Source: Anaerolineales bacterium
GTDB taxonomy: Bacteria; Chloroflexota; Anaerolineae; Anaerolineales; UBA6663
Length of the DNA: 11,889 bases
NCBI GenBank assembly: GCA_016789245.1
Contig: JAEURM010000038.1
Location: forward strand, 1 to 11,889
Reading direction: 5' to 3'
In this document: positions 1 through 7,600 of the stretch, piece after piece
Layout: each line of letters opens with the position of its first letter
Position numbering within the stretch: the first letter of the stretch is position 1
Position numbers and translations under genes: made by a program
The notes under the pieces: model-generated
Seen by the model: only the letters and a program-made list of their open reading frames with translations
What the model was told of the DNA's origin: nothing
The model's database searches: none

Positions 1-266
1 TGGGTCTATTCCTCGGCGGCGCACTCATTACGTGTGTGAGCGCCATCGTTTTTCTCACAGTGGGTTACCAGGTGCTCAAAATTCCCATGAGTTTGCTCAC
101 CGGCATGTTAGCGGGCTTCCAAACGCAACCGGCGGTTTTAGGTTACGCCGTTGAACAAGCCCACTCCGATTTGCCCAACATCGGCTACGCCACCGTTTAC
201 CCGCTGGCCACACTAACCAAAATCATCCTCGCACAAATTTTGCTGGTTTTGCTAAAGCCCTTTTAA
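1..266 (+). CDS. AspT/YidE-family membrane transporter, C-terminal fragment (5' end outside window)
   Basis: This is the last ~88 codons of a gene that starts left of the window; the frame is open from base 3 to TAA at 264-266. The peptide has two strongly hydrophobic stretches: one at the start (GLFLGGALITCVSAIVFL) and one at the very end (LTKIILAQILLVLL). Between them lies GMLAGFQTQPAVLGYA followed by DLPNIGYATVYPLATLTKII. Recalled from the family, this TQPA...GYATVYP...KIILAQ pattern is the end of the duplicated membrane domain of the aspartate:alanine exchanger (AspT/YidE/YbjL) group, a set of inner-membrane antiporters or putative permeases. The substrate cannot be told from this fragment; many members without TrkA_C domains are uncharacterised. 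The GTG at 36 is an internal codon, not a start. A palindromic element begins directly after the stop codon. Confidence 0.8.
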   Translation, partial: GLFLGGALITCVSAIVFLTVGYQVLKIPMSLLTGMLAGFQTQPAVLGYAVEQAHSDLPNIGYATVYPLATLTKIILAQILLVLLKPF

Positions 267-326
267 GGACGCAGATCTACACGGACTATTTCATTCAATC
301 TGCGTTATCAGCGTTTATCTGCGTCC
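267..326. repeat. Intergenic palindromic element A (stop-codon-adjacent)
   Basis: A perfect 10-base inverted repeat, ggacgcagat (267-276) and atctgcgtcc (317-326), bounds a 60-base element that begins immediately after the transporter stop codon. The interior holds further related words (acacgg, aatctgcgtt, agcgtttatctgcg), so each arm is itself an imperfect series of about 10-base repeats. It shares cattcaatc (292-300 here) and the general architecture with element C at 9289-9383. No T-tract follows, so it is not a classical intrinsic terminator. It is probably a dispersed noncoding palindromic repeat. Confidence 0.6.
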
Positions 327-350
327 GAAGTTTCACTAGATTCAAAATGT

Positions 351-404
351 AGCGTCCTTCGACTGCGGCCTGCCCAAATGCGGCGGGCCTCCGCTCAGGA
401 CGCT
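351..404. repeat. Intergenic palindromic element B
   Basis: The outer arms agcgtcct (351-358) and aggacgct (397-404) are perfect inverted repeats. Inside, ggcctgcc (367-374) can pair with ggcgggcc (382-389) with one G-T wobble, giving a two-level hairpin. The element sits 24 bases after element A. It has no coding potential and no T-tract. It is probably another REP-like dispersed palindrome; a role in mRNA 3' end stability of the upstream transporter is possible but not shown. Confidence 0.5.
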
Positions 405-429
405 TGTCACAATCGGATCTACTGAGTCT

Positions 430-460
430 TTGAAAAATTTAGTTTACGGCGCGATATACT
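430..460 (+). promoter_or_regulatory. Putative sigma-70-type promoter for the membrane-S8 protease gene
   Basis: TTGAAA at 430-435 and TATACT at 455-460 are separated by 19 bases, a rather long spacer. Transcription would start near 467, leaving a leader of about 40 bases before the ATG at 508. The same extended -10 word, gatatact, recurs upstream of the RNA-binding protein gene (2953-2960), which supports both calls. If this is a promoter, the in-frame TTG at 430 cannot be the translation start. Confidence 0.4.
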
Positions 461-507
461 TCCCCTCATGCCAGTTAACCGAGTTTTTCAGCAAACCCCC
501 ATACTTT

Positions 508-2871
508 ATGCGCCATAATCAATCAACTCTGCCAGCCCGCCCCGGTTGCTTCACCTACGGTTTATTCGCTGTTGCTAGCGTCATCATCATTGGCACCGTC
601 ACCATCACCCACGCCCTTGGCTGGTTTATTGATCAGGTTTTGGTAATTCAAGGCATCGCCATTCCACTTTGGCTGTGGCCCGTTATCATCTGGGGTTTAG
701 CCAGTGTGCTGGCGTTGCTCATTGCGCCATTGGCCCTTTTTACTGAAGCGCCTCGCTTCCGCGCCGCGTACCAAACATGGGGATTGGCGGTGCTTTTCAC
801 TATCATCATAGCTTTTGTGCGGTTTGCGCCTACTTTGCAAGAACAGTTTGCCGCTGTGCTCCAAATTGTGCTGACGCTGGCGGCGGCGGTGATGCTGGCC
901 CTAGTGGCCCGCTGGCGCAACCGTACTTTGGCAATTCCCAATTCATCCGGCGTGTTGAACGCGCTGGGCTTGGTGCCCGTTTTAGTTTTTCCTTTTGCGC
1001 TGTTTGGCGCGCTCGGCTCACTGTTAGATGTATGGCTCAACCTCCTAGCTGGCCTCAGCTTGGGTGTGTTTGCCGGCGTTTTGCTGGATGCGTTTTTACT
1101 GCGGCGGCTGGCAGTGCACACCAGCGGTGCAGGCTGGGATATTGTTTTTGGCGGCTGGGCGGCGGGCGTGGCGCTGTTGATTTTGGGCGCTGGCTTTGGC
1201 TTTAATGGCACGCAACTGATTTTGATGGTGACTCTGCCGATGCTGGGCTTTGTGGCGGTTGCGTTGGCGCACATGTCTCAACCCGCGCCGTGGCTGGCGG
1301 TAAGTTTATTACTGGGCTTGTGTGCGGCCGCGCCCCTGATGTTCTTTGACCCGGAAGAGCTGACGCTGGTGTTGGGCGGCAGTGAAATTTCACAGTGGGC
1401 GGTGGTGGCCGCTGGGGCGGCATGGTTGAGTGCGGCCATAACAGGTTTAGTGCTGTGGGCCAGCCGCCGGTTTGCCGAGGCCGTCGCCCGCCCGCGCTTC
1501 GCCCTCCCGTGGATTCCGTTCACAGCCGGGTTTGCCCTCCTGCTTTATTTTTTCATCGGCCAGCCCGGTTTCTATGGTGAGCGGCTGTTTGTGATTCTCA
1601 AAGACCAAGCCGATGTTTCGGCCGCCGCGCAAATTGAAGACCGGAATGAGCGCGTGACGTTTGTGTATGAAACGCTCACCGCGCACGCTGATATTACACA
1701 AGCAAATTTGCGAGCCACGCTTAATCAATTTGGCGTGCAACATACGCCGTACTATTTGGTGAACGCGCTAGAGGTGGATGGCGGCCCGTTGGTGCGGCTA
1801 TATTTGGCCACGCAACCCGAAGTGGAACGCGTGCTCAGTAGCCCCAAACTACGGCCACTGCCAGTGCCTATTCCCACTTCTGCCGGAACGGCTACCGCGC
1901 CCAACCGGCCCCAGTGGAATATCACCTCCATTGGCGCAGATAGAGTGTGGGAGGAATTCAACGTGACGGGCCAAGGCATCGTTATTGGTAATTCGGATTC
2001 TGGCGTGCAAGGTGACCATCCGGCTTTGCGCGATGGCTACCGTGGCCGCAATAATGGTGATGATTACAACTGGCTTGACCCGTGGAACTTTACAACGCGG
2101 CCCACGGATATTGGTGGGCATGGCACGCACACGCTTGGCTCGGTGCTAGGCCGCAACAATATTGGCGTGGCCCCCGGCGCGGAGTGGATGGGCTGTGTAA
2201 ACTTGGCCCGCAACTTAGCCAACCCAGCACTGTATTTGGATTGTATGCAATTTATGCTGGCCCCTTACCCGCAAAACGGCAACCCACTCACCGATGGTGA
2301 TCCCACCCGTGCGGCGCATGTGCTCAATAATTCTTGGGGTTGCCCACCCATTGAAGGCTGTGATGCTACCGTTCTGCAACCGGCCGTGGGGGCGTTGCGG
2401 CATGCCGGAATTTTTGTGGTGGCCTCTGCCGGTAATGAAGGCCCGTTGTGTTCTAGTGTGAATGACCCTATTGCCATTTATGATGAAGCCTTTAGCGTGG
2501 GCGCAGTAGATAGTTTGGGTGATTTGGCCGATTTCAGTAGCCGTGGCCCCGTAACTGTGGATGGAAGTGGCCGGCCCAAACCAGATCTTAGTGCGCCGGG
2601 TGTGGAAGTGTTATCCGCTTATCCGGGCGGCACGTATGAGTATGCCAGCGGCACTTCTATGGCCGGGCCGCATGTGGTGGGCGTGGTAGCGCTGATGTGG
2701 TCCGCCAATCCAAAATTGATTGGCGCGATAGAGAACACTGAACAAATCTTACGGGAAACGGCTCGGCCTTTTATTGGCTCGGCCAGCTCAAGTTGTGGCG
2801 CTAGTAACACTGCGGGTGCTGGGCTGGTGGATGCCTATGCCGCTGTGCAAGCCGCATTAGCCGAGCCCTAA
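508..2871 (+). CDS. Polytopic membrane protein fused to a subtilisin-like (S8) serine protease
   Basis: The protein has 787 residues from ATG 508; upstream in-frame codons overlap the predicted promoter, and no clear Shine-Dalgarno is seen. Residues 17-352 contain about 11 hydrophobic helices (near 17-40, 51-78, 89-107, 114-135, 149-169, 172-198, 210-231, 235-256, 260-280, 295-319, 331-352). Arg-rich loops fall on alternate sides (PRFR, RWRNR, LRR, SRR), which puts the N-terminus inside and the C-terminus outside. A prodomain-like segment follows (about 380-450, with YYLVNALEV and QPEVERVL) and then a proline-rich linker. The S8 domain spans about 470-785 with a complete active site: Asp497 (NSDSGV), His538 (GGHGTH), oxyanion Asn643 (SAGNEGP) and Ser717 (GTSMAGPH). 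The domain most resembles bacillopeptidase F-type enzymes (NNSWGCPP, SSRGPVTVDGSG). It is likely an exported, membrane-anchored endopeptidase, perhaps released by self-cleavage. There is no separate signal peptide; helix 1 would serve. The function of the membrane half is unknown. Confidence 0.85.
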   Translation: MRHNQSTLPARPGCFTYGLFAVASVIIIGTVTITHALGWFIDQVLVIQGIAIPLWLWPVIIWGLASVLALLIAPLALFTEAPRFRAAYQTWGLAVLFTIIIAFVRFAPTLQEQFAAVLQIVLTLAAAVMLALVARWRNRTLAIPNSSGVLNALGLVPVLVFPFALFGALGSLLDVWLNLLAGLSLGVFAGVLLDAFLLRRLAVHTSGAGWDIVFGGWAAGVALLILGAGFGFNGTQLILMVTLPMLGFVAVALAHMSQPAPWLAVSLLLGLCAAAPLMFFDPEELTLVLGGSEISQWAVVAAGAAWLSAAITGLVLWASRRFAEAVARPRFALPWIPFTAGFALLLYFFIGQPGFYGERLFVILKDQADVSAAAQIEDRNERVTFVYETLTAHADITQANLRATLNQFGVQHTPYYLVNALEVDGGPLVRLYLATQPEVERVLSSPKLRPLPVPIPTSAGTATAPNRPQWNITSIGADRVWEEFNVTGQGIVIGNSDSGVQGDHPALRDGYRGRNNGDDYNWLDPWNFTTRPTDIGGHGTHTLGSVLGRNNIGVAPGAEWMGCVNLARNLANPALYLDCMQFMLAPYPQNGNPLTDGDPTRAAHVLNNSWGCPPIEGCDATVLQPAVGALRHAGIFVVASAGNEGPLCSSVNDPIAIYDEAFSVGAVDSLGDLADFSSRGPVTVDGSGRPKPDLSAPGVEVLSAYPGGTYEYASGTSMAGPHVVGVVALMWSANPKLIGAIENTEQILRETARPFIGSASSSCGASNTAGAGLVDAYAAVQAALAEP

Positions 2872-2892
2872 TTCGGATAAAAGCTATGCCCA

Positions 2893-2914
2893 TTTCGGAT
2901 AAATTCCTCCGAAA
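2893..2914. other. Small hairpin after the S8 gene; weak terminator candidate
   Basis: tttcgga (2893-2899) and tccgaaa (2908-2914) are perfect 7-base inverted repeats with an 8-base loop. The plus-strand copy is followed by A residues rather than T, so it is a poor intrinsic terminator for the S8 gene. Imperfect repeats of 'cgga-taaaa-gctatgcc' occur on both sides (2875-2890 and 2909-2926). The rest of 2872-2932 shows nothing else recognisable. Confidence 0.3.
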
Positions 2915-2932
2915 AAAACTATGCGCCAGGAG

Positions 2933-2960
2933 TTGGTTTTAAGCTTGCATGTGATATACT
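2933..2960 (+). promoter_or_regulatory. Putative promoter of the RRM protein gene
   Basis: TTGGTT (2933-2938), a 16-base spacer, and TATACT (2955-2960) within gatatact. The same -10 word lies upstream of the S8 gene. The predicted start site near 2967 would give a leader of about 205 bases before the ATG at 3172, long for such a small gene. Confidence 0.45.
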
Positions 2961-3171
2961 CAGTTCCGGAATTTAGAGTGATATCGCTTGTGAGTGCGTT
3001 GAGCTTTTGATGAGCTTCCGGCCTTATTCCCGCCGAGCCAAATCCTCCAGCTTGCCCCTCTGTGTGAATTCTCTCTAACTCTAAATTATTCATTTGTGTA
3101 GGTGTTCAGCGCGTAGGCGTTGGCACGTTGTGGGCGGCCACTCTGAGCGGCCCAAAGGAAAAGAAAGAGTC
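2961..3171 (+). promoter_or_regulatory. Long, possibly structured 5' leader of the RRM protein gene
   Basis: This noncoding stretch lies between the predicted promoter and the start codon. aatttagagt (2970-2979) is perfectly complementary to actctaaatt (3078-3087), so the leader could close into a roughly 118-base domain whose base is an A/U-rich 10-bp helix. ggcc (3137-3140) could pair with ggcc (3149-3152) just upstream of the purine-rich aaaggaaaagaaagag that precedes the ATG. No named riboswitch family is recognised. Leaders of cold-inducible RNA-binding protein genes in other bacteria are often regulatory; that role here is inference only. Confidence 0.35.
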
Positions 3172-3570
3172 ATGGAAAGCAAGCTGTACGTTGGGAATTT
3201 GTCTTACTCCACCACGGAAGATGAACTGCGCACGCTGTTCTCGCAAGCGGGCACAGTGGCGTCAGTCGCCATCATCAAGGATCGGGATACCGGTCGCTCC
3301 AAAGGTTTTGCCTTTGTGGAGATGAGCTCGCAAGAGGAAGCGCAAGAAGCCATTCGTAAGTTTCATGGCATGAGCGTGAACACGCGCGAACTCACCGTTA
3401 ATATCGCTCGGCCCAAGGAAGACCGCCCCCGTAGTGGTGGCTTTGGTGGCGGCGGCGGTGGTGGTGGGGATCGCGGCGGCTTCGGTGGCGGGCGCGGCGG
3501 CGGTGGTGGCGGGCGCGGTGGCCGTGATCGGCGCGGCGGTGGTGGTGGCGATAATCGCCGCCGCTTCTAA
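3172..3570 (+). CDS. RRM-domain RNA-binding protein with glycine/RGG-rich tail (bacterial Rbp type)
   Basis: The protein has 132 residues from ATG 3172, preceded by a purine-rich stretch (aaaggaaaagaaagag). A start at GTG 3094 would add 26 Arg/Cys-rich residues ahead of the canonical N-terminus and is rejected. Residues 4-80 form one RNA recognition motif, with RNP2 LYVGNL at 5-10 and RNP1 KGFAFVEM at 44-51; the RNA-stacking aromatics Tyr6, Phe46 and Phe48 are present. Residues 85-132 are almost only Gly, Arg and Asp, with RGG/GRG repeats, ending in NRRRF. The layout matches cyanobacterial-type Rbp proteins, which bind single-stranded RNA and in several species rise in the cold. The gene is monocistronic: own promoter and long leader in front, strong terminator behind. 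The tail is encoded by a low-complexity ggc/ggt tract (about 3436-3560) prone to length variation. Confidence 0.9.
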   Translation: MESKLYVGNLSYSTTEDELRTLFSQAGTVASVAIIKDRDTGRSKGFAFVEMSSQEEAQEAIRKFHGMSVNTRELTVNIARPKEDRPRSGGFGGGGGGGGDRGGFGGGRGGGGGGRGGRDRRGGGGGDNRRRF

Positions 3571-3599
3571 ACCCAGCCGGTTACTCCCCTCAAGTAAGC

Positions 3600-3629
3600 A
3601 AAAGGCCGATGATGCGTCATCGGCCTTTT
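3600..3629. terminator. Strong bidirectional intrinsic terminator
   Basis: A perfect 13-base inverted repeat, aaaaggccgatga (3600-3612) and tcatcggcctttt (3617-3629), has a 4-base loop (tgcg). The stem is G/C-rich, with A's on one side and T's on the other, so it can terminate on both strands. It lies 30 bases after the RRM gene stop and 29 bases beyond the stop of the minus-strand 310-residue gene, serving both convergent transcripts. Confidence 0.92.
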
Positions 3630-3658
3630 CGTTTAAGTAACCCTAAGCTAAAACGCCC

Positions 3659-4591
3659 TCACCAGCGGCGCGGCGCAATGGGTTGCGTCAGCTTAGCAAG
3701 TTTACGGGGGATGTTCTTGTAAACCTTGCCTAACGTTTCTGCCAAAATAGCGTTATCTTCTGCCTTGGGCCAAAAGTTGGCGATGGGCAAATGTGCACCT
3801 AGCCCGGGAGCGGTGGGCACTTCATGGGGTAATGGCAAACTTGGCAAGGCACTGGCCGCCCAAAACGCTTGGGAGGTGTTGGGTAATTGCGCGGCTACTT
3901 GTTCAAAGTCAGCTTGGCTTCGGTTCAACTCGCTTTCCACTGCCACGCGCAGGCTGGTTTCACCGCTCAAACCACGCAATACAAAAATGTAAGCCGGGTT
4001 AAGCGTGAGCGCACGGCACAGAAATTTAATGCCTAGCTCTAACACTGGCCCAGTCTTGTTGGTGATGCGGGCGGTACACTCACCCCACGGTGGCACTAAA
4101 GCCAAGTGGCGCAAAGCGTCGGGCGGCAAGGGCGCGGCTCGCGCTATATTCTCCAAATGCGCTAGGCTTTGGAGCCACTGTTGCGTCGCTTCGCGGGCGG
4201 GGGCGTCCAAGTGCGGCACTTTCACTTCCAACAAATAACGGCCCTTGCGGTTGGAAAAGCGCAATTCCAGCGTAGAACTATTGATAATTAGGCTTTCCAC
4301 GCGCTCATAAATATCCGTGTTCCAGTAATAGAAATATCGGTCAGGTTGCTCATCCCGCAGTAAAGCCACACGCAACGCTTCTGGAAAATGAAAGCTTTCT
4401 ACAATGGCACGGAAGGTGCGCAAACTAGGCTCCGTGTGTGGCGCATGCCCCAACGCGGAACATTGCCACGCGGAAAGTTGTACGCGCCCGCTACTCAATG
4501 CGGCCGCTTGCTCAGATGTGCGAAGCAAATGGCCCAACTCTGGTTCAAACAGCTCGTAGCGCGCTAAAAATGCGTCTAAAGTTTCAGTCAT
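3659..4591 (-). CDS. Unrecognised 310-residue protein, operon partner of the SNF2 helicase
   Basis: I do not recognise a family. The start ATG (4589-4591) is 9 bases downstream of the helicase stop codon, with an AGGCGG-like stretch overlapping that stop, so the two genes are very likely co-transcribed and translationally coupled. The protein is soluble: no signal peptide and no membrane helix. Residues ~15-75 loosely follow a Cro/C1-type helix-turn-helix spacing (ELGHLLRTSEQAAAL, then PSLRTFRAIVESF, then PEALRVALL), but the turn is not convincing. The middle (~85-130) is aromatic- and charge-rich (DRYFYYWNTDIYERVE) and looks like alternating strands. The C-terminal part is Pro-rich and ends in basic KNIPRKLAKL...PRRW. 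Many bacterial SNF2 genes of this type sit beside a SWIM zinc-finger gene; this protein lacks the CxC...CxH pattern and is therefore something else. Function unknown; a helicase accessory or DNA-contact role is only inference. Confidence 0.75.
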   Translation of the reverse strand: MTETLDAFLARYELFEPELGHLLRTSEQAAALSSGRVQLSAWQCSALGHAPHTEPSLRTFRAIVESFHFPEALRVALLRDEQPDRYFYYWNTDIYERVESLIINSSTLELRFSNRKGRYLLEVKVPHLDAPAREATQQWLQSLAHLENIARAAPLPPDALRHLALVPPWGECTARITNKTGPVLELGIKFLCRALTLNPAYIFVLRGLSGETSLRVAVESELNRSQADFEQVAAQLPNTSQAFWAASALPSLPLPHEVPTAPGLGAHLPIANFWPKAEDNAILAETLGKVYKNIPRKLAKLTQPIAPRRW

Positions 4592-4600
4592 AGCTACCGC

Positions 4601-7600
4601 CTAGTCATCCACTGCTTCTTTGCGCAAAATCAGCAAATCGCGCAGTTCATCCGTAGAAAGCTCCGTCAGCCAATTTTCACCCGCACCCACCACTGATTCC
4701 GCCAGCGCCAACTTGCGCGCAATTAGTTCATCAATTCGCTCTTCTAAGGTGCCACGGCAAATCATCTTATGCACTTGCACGGTTTGCGTTTGGCCAATCC
4801 GGAAGGCCCGGTCCGTAGCCTGATTTTCCACCGCCGGATTCCACCACCGGTCAAAGTGAAAAACGCGGTTGGCACGGGTGAGATTAATGCCCGCCCCGCC
4901 CGCTTTGAGCGAAAGTATAAACAACCGTGGCCCGCCATTTTGAAAATGCTCAATCATGGCGGAGCGCTTGGTGGCCGGTGTGCCGCCATACAAATACAGC
5001 ACTTCACCAAACTCACGCGTCAACGCTTCTTTCAGCAGTTCACCCATCTCTGCATACTGCGTAAAAATCAGCACGCGGTCATCTTCTGCTAACGCTTGTT
5101 CCAGCATCTCAATCAGCCGGTTCAACTTGCCAGAGCGGTGGCGTAGTTCACTACCATCGCCCAGCAAGTGGCGCGGATGATTGCACACTTGCTTAAGTTT
5201 GGTGAGCGTGGCCAAAATAACACCGCGCCGCTGAATGCCGTTGGAAGCCGCAATCTGCCGTAGAGATTCCTGCGTCACCGCTCGGTACAGCGCGGCTTGT
5301 TCTTTGGTCAGGCCGCAGTATTCTTTCATCTCATTCTTCGGCGGCAAATCCCGAATGATAGAGGTATCCGTTTTGAGCCGCCGCAGAATGAAGGGGCCGG
5401 TCAGTGCGCGTAACCGGTCACTGGCCGAGGTATCCAAGCCGCGTTCAATGGGGCCAGCAAAGTTGCGTTGAAAGGCCTCCGCCGAGCCGAGGTAACCGGG
5501 GTTGATGAAGTGCAAAATGCTCCACAAATCTTGCAAACGGTTTTCCAGCGGTGTGCCGGTGAGGGCAAACCGGTAATCCGCATTGAGCCGCCGTGAAACT
5601 TGCGCCTGTTTAGTCACTGGGTTCTTGATGTTATGCGCTTCATCCAACACCACGCCACCCCAATTCGTTTTTTCAATAAATTCAGCGTCCCGTGGTAAAA
5701 GCGCATAGCTAGTAATCACCAAGTGATAGCCCTGCACACCATTAATAAATTTTTCGGCTTTGAGCCGTTGCGGGCCGTGGTGGGCATAACACTTAAGTTG
5801 CGGCGCAAACTTGGCCGCCTCCCGCACCCAGTTATTCACCACCGTGGTGGGGCACACCAGCAAAATCGGCTTGGTGAGTGTTTGGGCATCATGGTCTTTG
5901 GCCAGCAGGGCTAAAACCTGAATCGTTTTTCCCAATCCCATATCATCCGCCAAGCAAGCGCCAAAGCCGTATTGCCGCAAGAAGGCTAACCATGAAAGAC
6001 CGTTGAGCTGATACGGCCGCAATTGCCCCACAAAGCCGGTCGGCTGTTCCAACTTTTCCAGCGGTCTGTGGCCGCTTAAACGTTCAATCAGTTCATCAAA
6101 CCATGTATCCGTTTCAACCGATTCAATCTGTAAGCCATCCCACTCACCCGGCCCAGCCAACGCCAAACTCAAGGCTTCGCCTAACGCCAGCTTGCCGCTC
6201 TGCTTCTGGTGCCGTTGCGCCAGCTTCAAGGCGGCCTGCACTTCTCCCGGGTCAAACTGCATCCACTCTCCGCGCACTTGCACCAACGCCGTTTTGCTCT
6301 GCGCCAGTTCGCTTAACTCATTCAGCGTGAGGGCTTTATCGCCCACCGCCACTTTCCAGTTGAAATCTACCAGCGTGTTCATGCCCAGCAAGCCGGAGCC
6401 TTCCCGCTTGAAATCTAAACCCACGGAAAGCCGCCGCTTACGTTGCTTCCACCAGCCGGGCACTAACACGCCAAAGCCGCGCAAACTGAGCGCTTCGGCA
6501 TGTTGCTCCAAAAATTCCACCGCTTGCGGAGTAGTGAGCGCCAGAGCTTCTGGGTTTTCGGTGTTGGCGCTTTCAATCAGCGGTGAATAAAAACTGGCGG
6601 CCTGCGCTAAACCGGCCTGCAACCAATCGGGCATTTCGGCCTGTGGTGGGTTCTCCCACACTTCACGCGCGGCCCACAAAGTTTCAGGCGCATCTTTGGG
6701 TTGTAAGTGAAAGGAGAGCCGCCATTCAGCAGTGTCTAACGCCTCGGTGGTTTGTGGCGGCTCCAACCGGAAAGCCACCCGCATGGGGCTAGAAACGTAC
6801 TCATAGGCTTTGAGTGACCAAGTGCGCACGCGTTCACCGAAGGCGGTTTGTTCAACTTCGGAGCGAGCGACGGTGCTTAGGTTGTGCCGTTGACGGGGAA
6901 ATAAATCCAACCACCAAAAATCAGCTGGGCCGGGCGCATGAGGCTTGGGTTGATACTTTTTCGGGTCAAAAAACGGGCTTCTTTGGGGGGTGTAATTTTG
7001 CTGAACAAAATCGGCGGCCGCATCGGCAAGGAAGCTATGCAACAAATCTAACGCGGCGGGCAATGGGCGGGCTAGCGCGCGGGTGGAAACCGGCATGGCA
7101 CGAGCTAGCGCCACCGCCTTCTCGGCAATGTCCGTCTCCGCCAGCACCATGCGCCAATAACCCGCGCCGGCGTCATCGGCGGCGGGTAAAACTTGGCCGC
7201 GCATCAAAATCATAGCGGCCAGCCGTGCCGCCGTTTGCCAAAAGCTAAAACTGGGGCCGAAGTTGTAACGATAGTAGGGCGAATTGGTTTGCGCACCGAG
7301 TAAAAACGTCAGGGCTAGCGCCGGATTGAGCGGCACGCCTTCCACACGCCACACACGCAATTGTGGTTCAATTGGCTTGCGTTTACGCCGCGCGGATTCC
7401 GAGGCTGACTCTATTTTTTCGGTGCTGGTGGATACGATGGGTCGCCGGTCATCGGACGGCAGAATCAGTGGGTACCGCCGCGCATTTTCTTGCAGGCGTT
7501 GCGTGGGCAGTTCCCGGCTGAGTTGCCACAAGTTGTGCACAATCTGCGAGGCCGAGAGCGCCAATGGATGATCAGCCGGATGACCCTTGCGGCGCGTACT

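Noticed and set aside
430..507. TTG start giving a 26-residue longer S8 fusion protein
   Set aside because: The extension overlaps the predicted -35/-10 elements and adds non-hydrophobic sequence before the first helix; ATG 508 gives a clean basic N-terminus.
648..1274. A 208-codon open frame on the minus strand inside the S8 gene
   Set aside because: It is opposite the membrane-domain coding region, its composition (Ala/Pro/Ser/Lys-rich) is what antisense of hydrophobic GC-rich codons gives, and it shows no recognisable motif. The plus-strand frame has clear domains.
2884..3093. A 69-codon minus-strand open frame in the gap before the RRM gene
   Set aside because: No family resemblance and no start signals; the region is better explained as promoter plus leader of the plus-strand gene.
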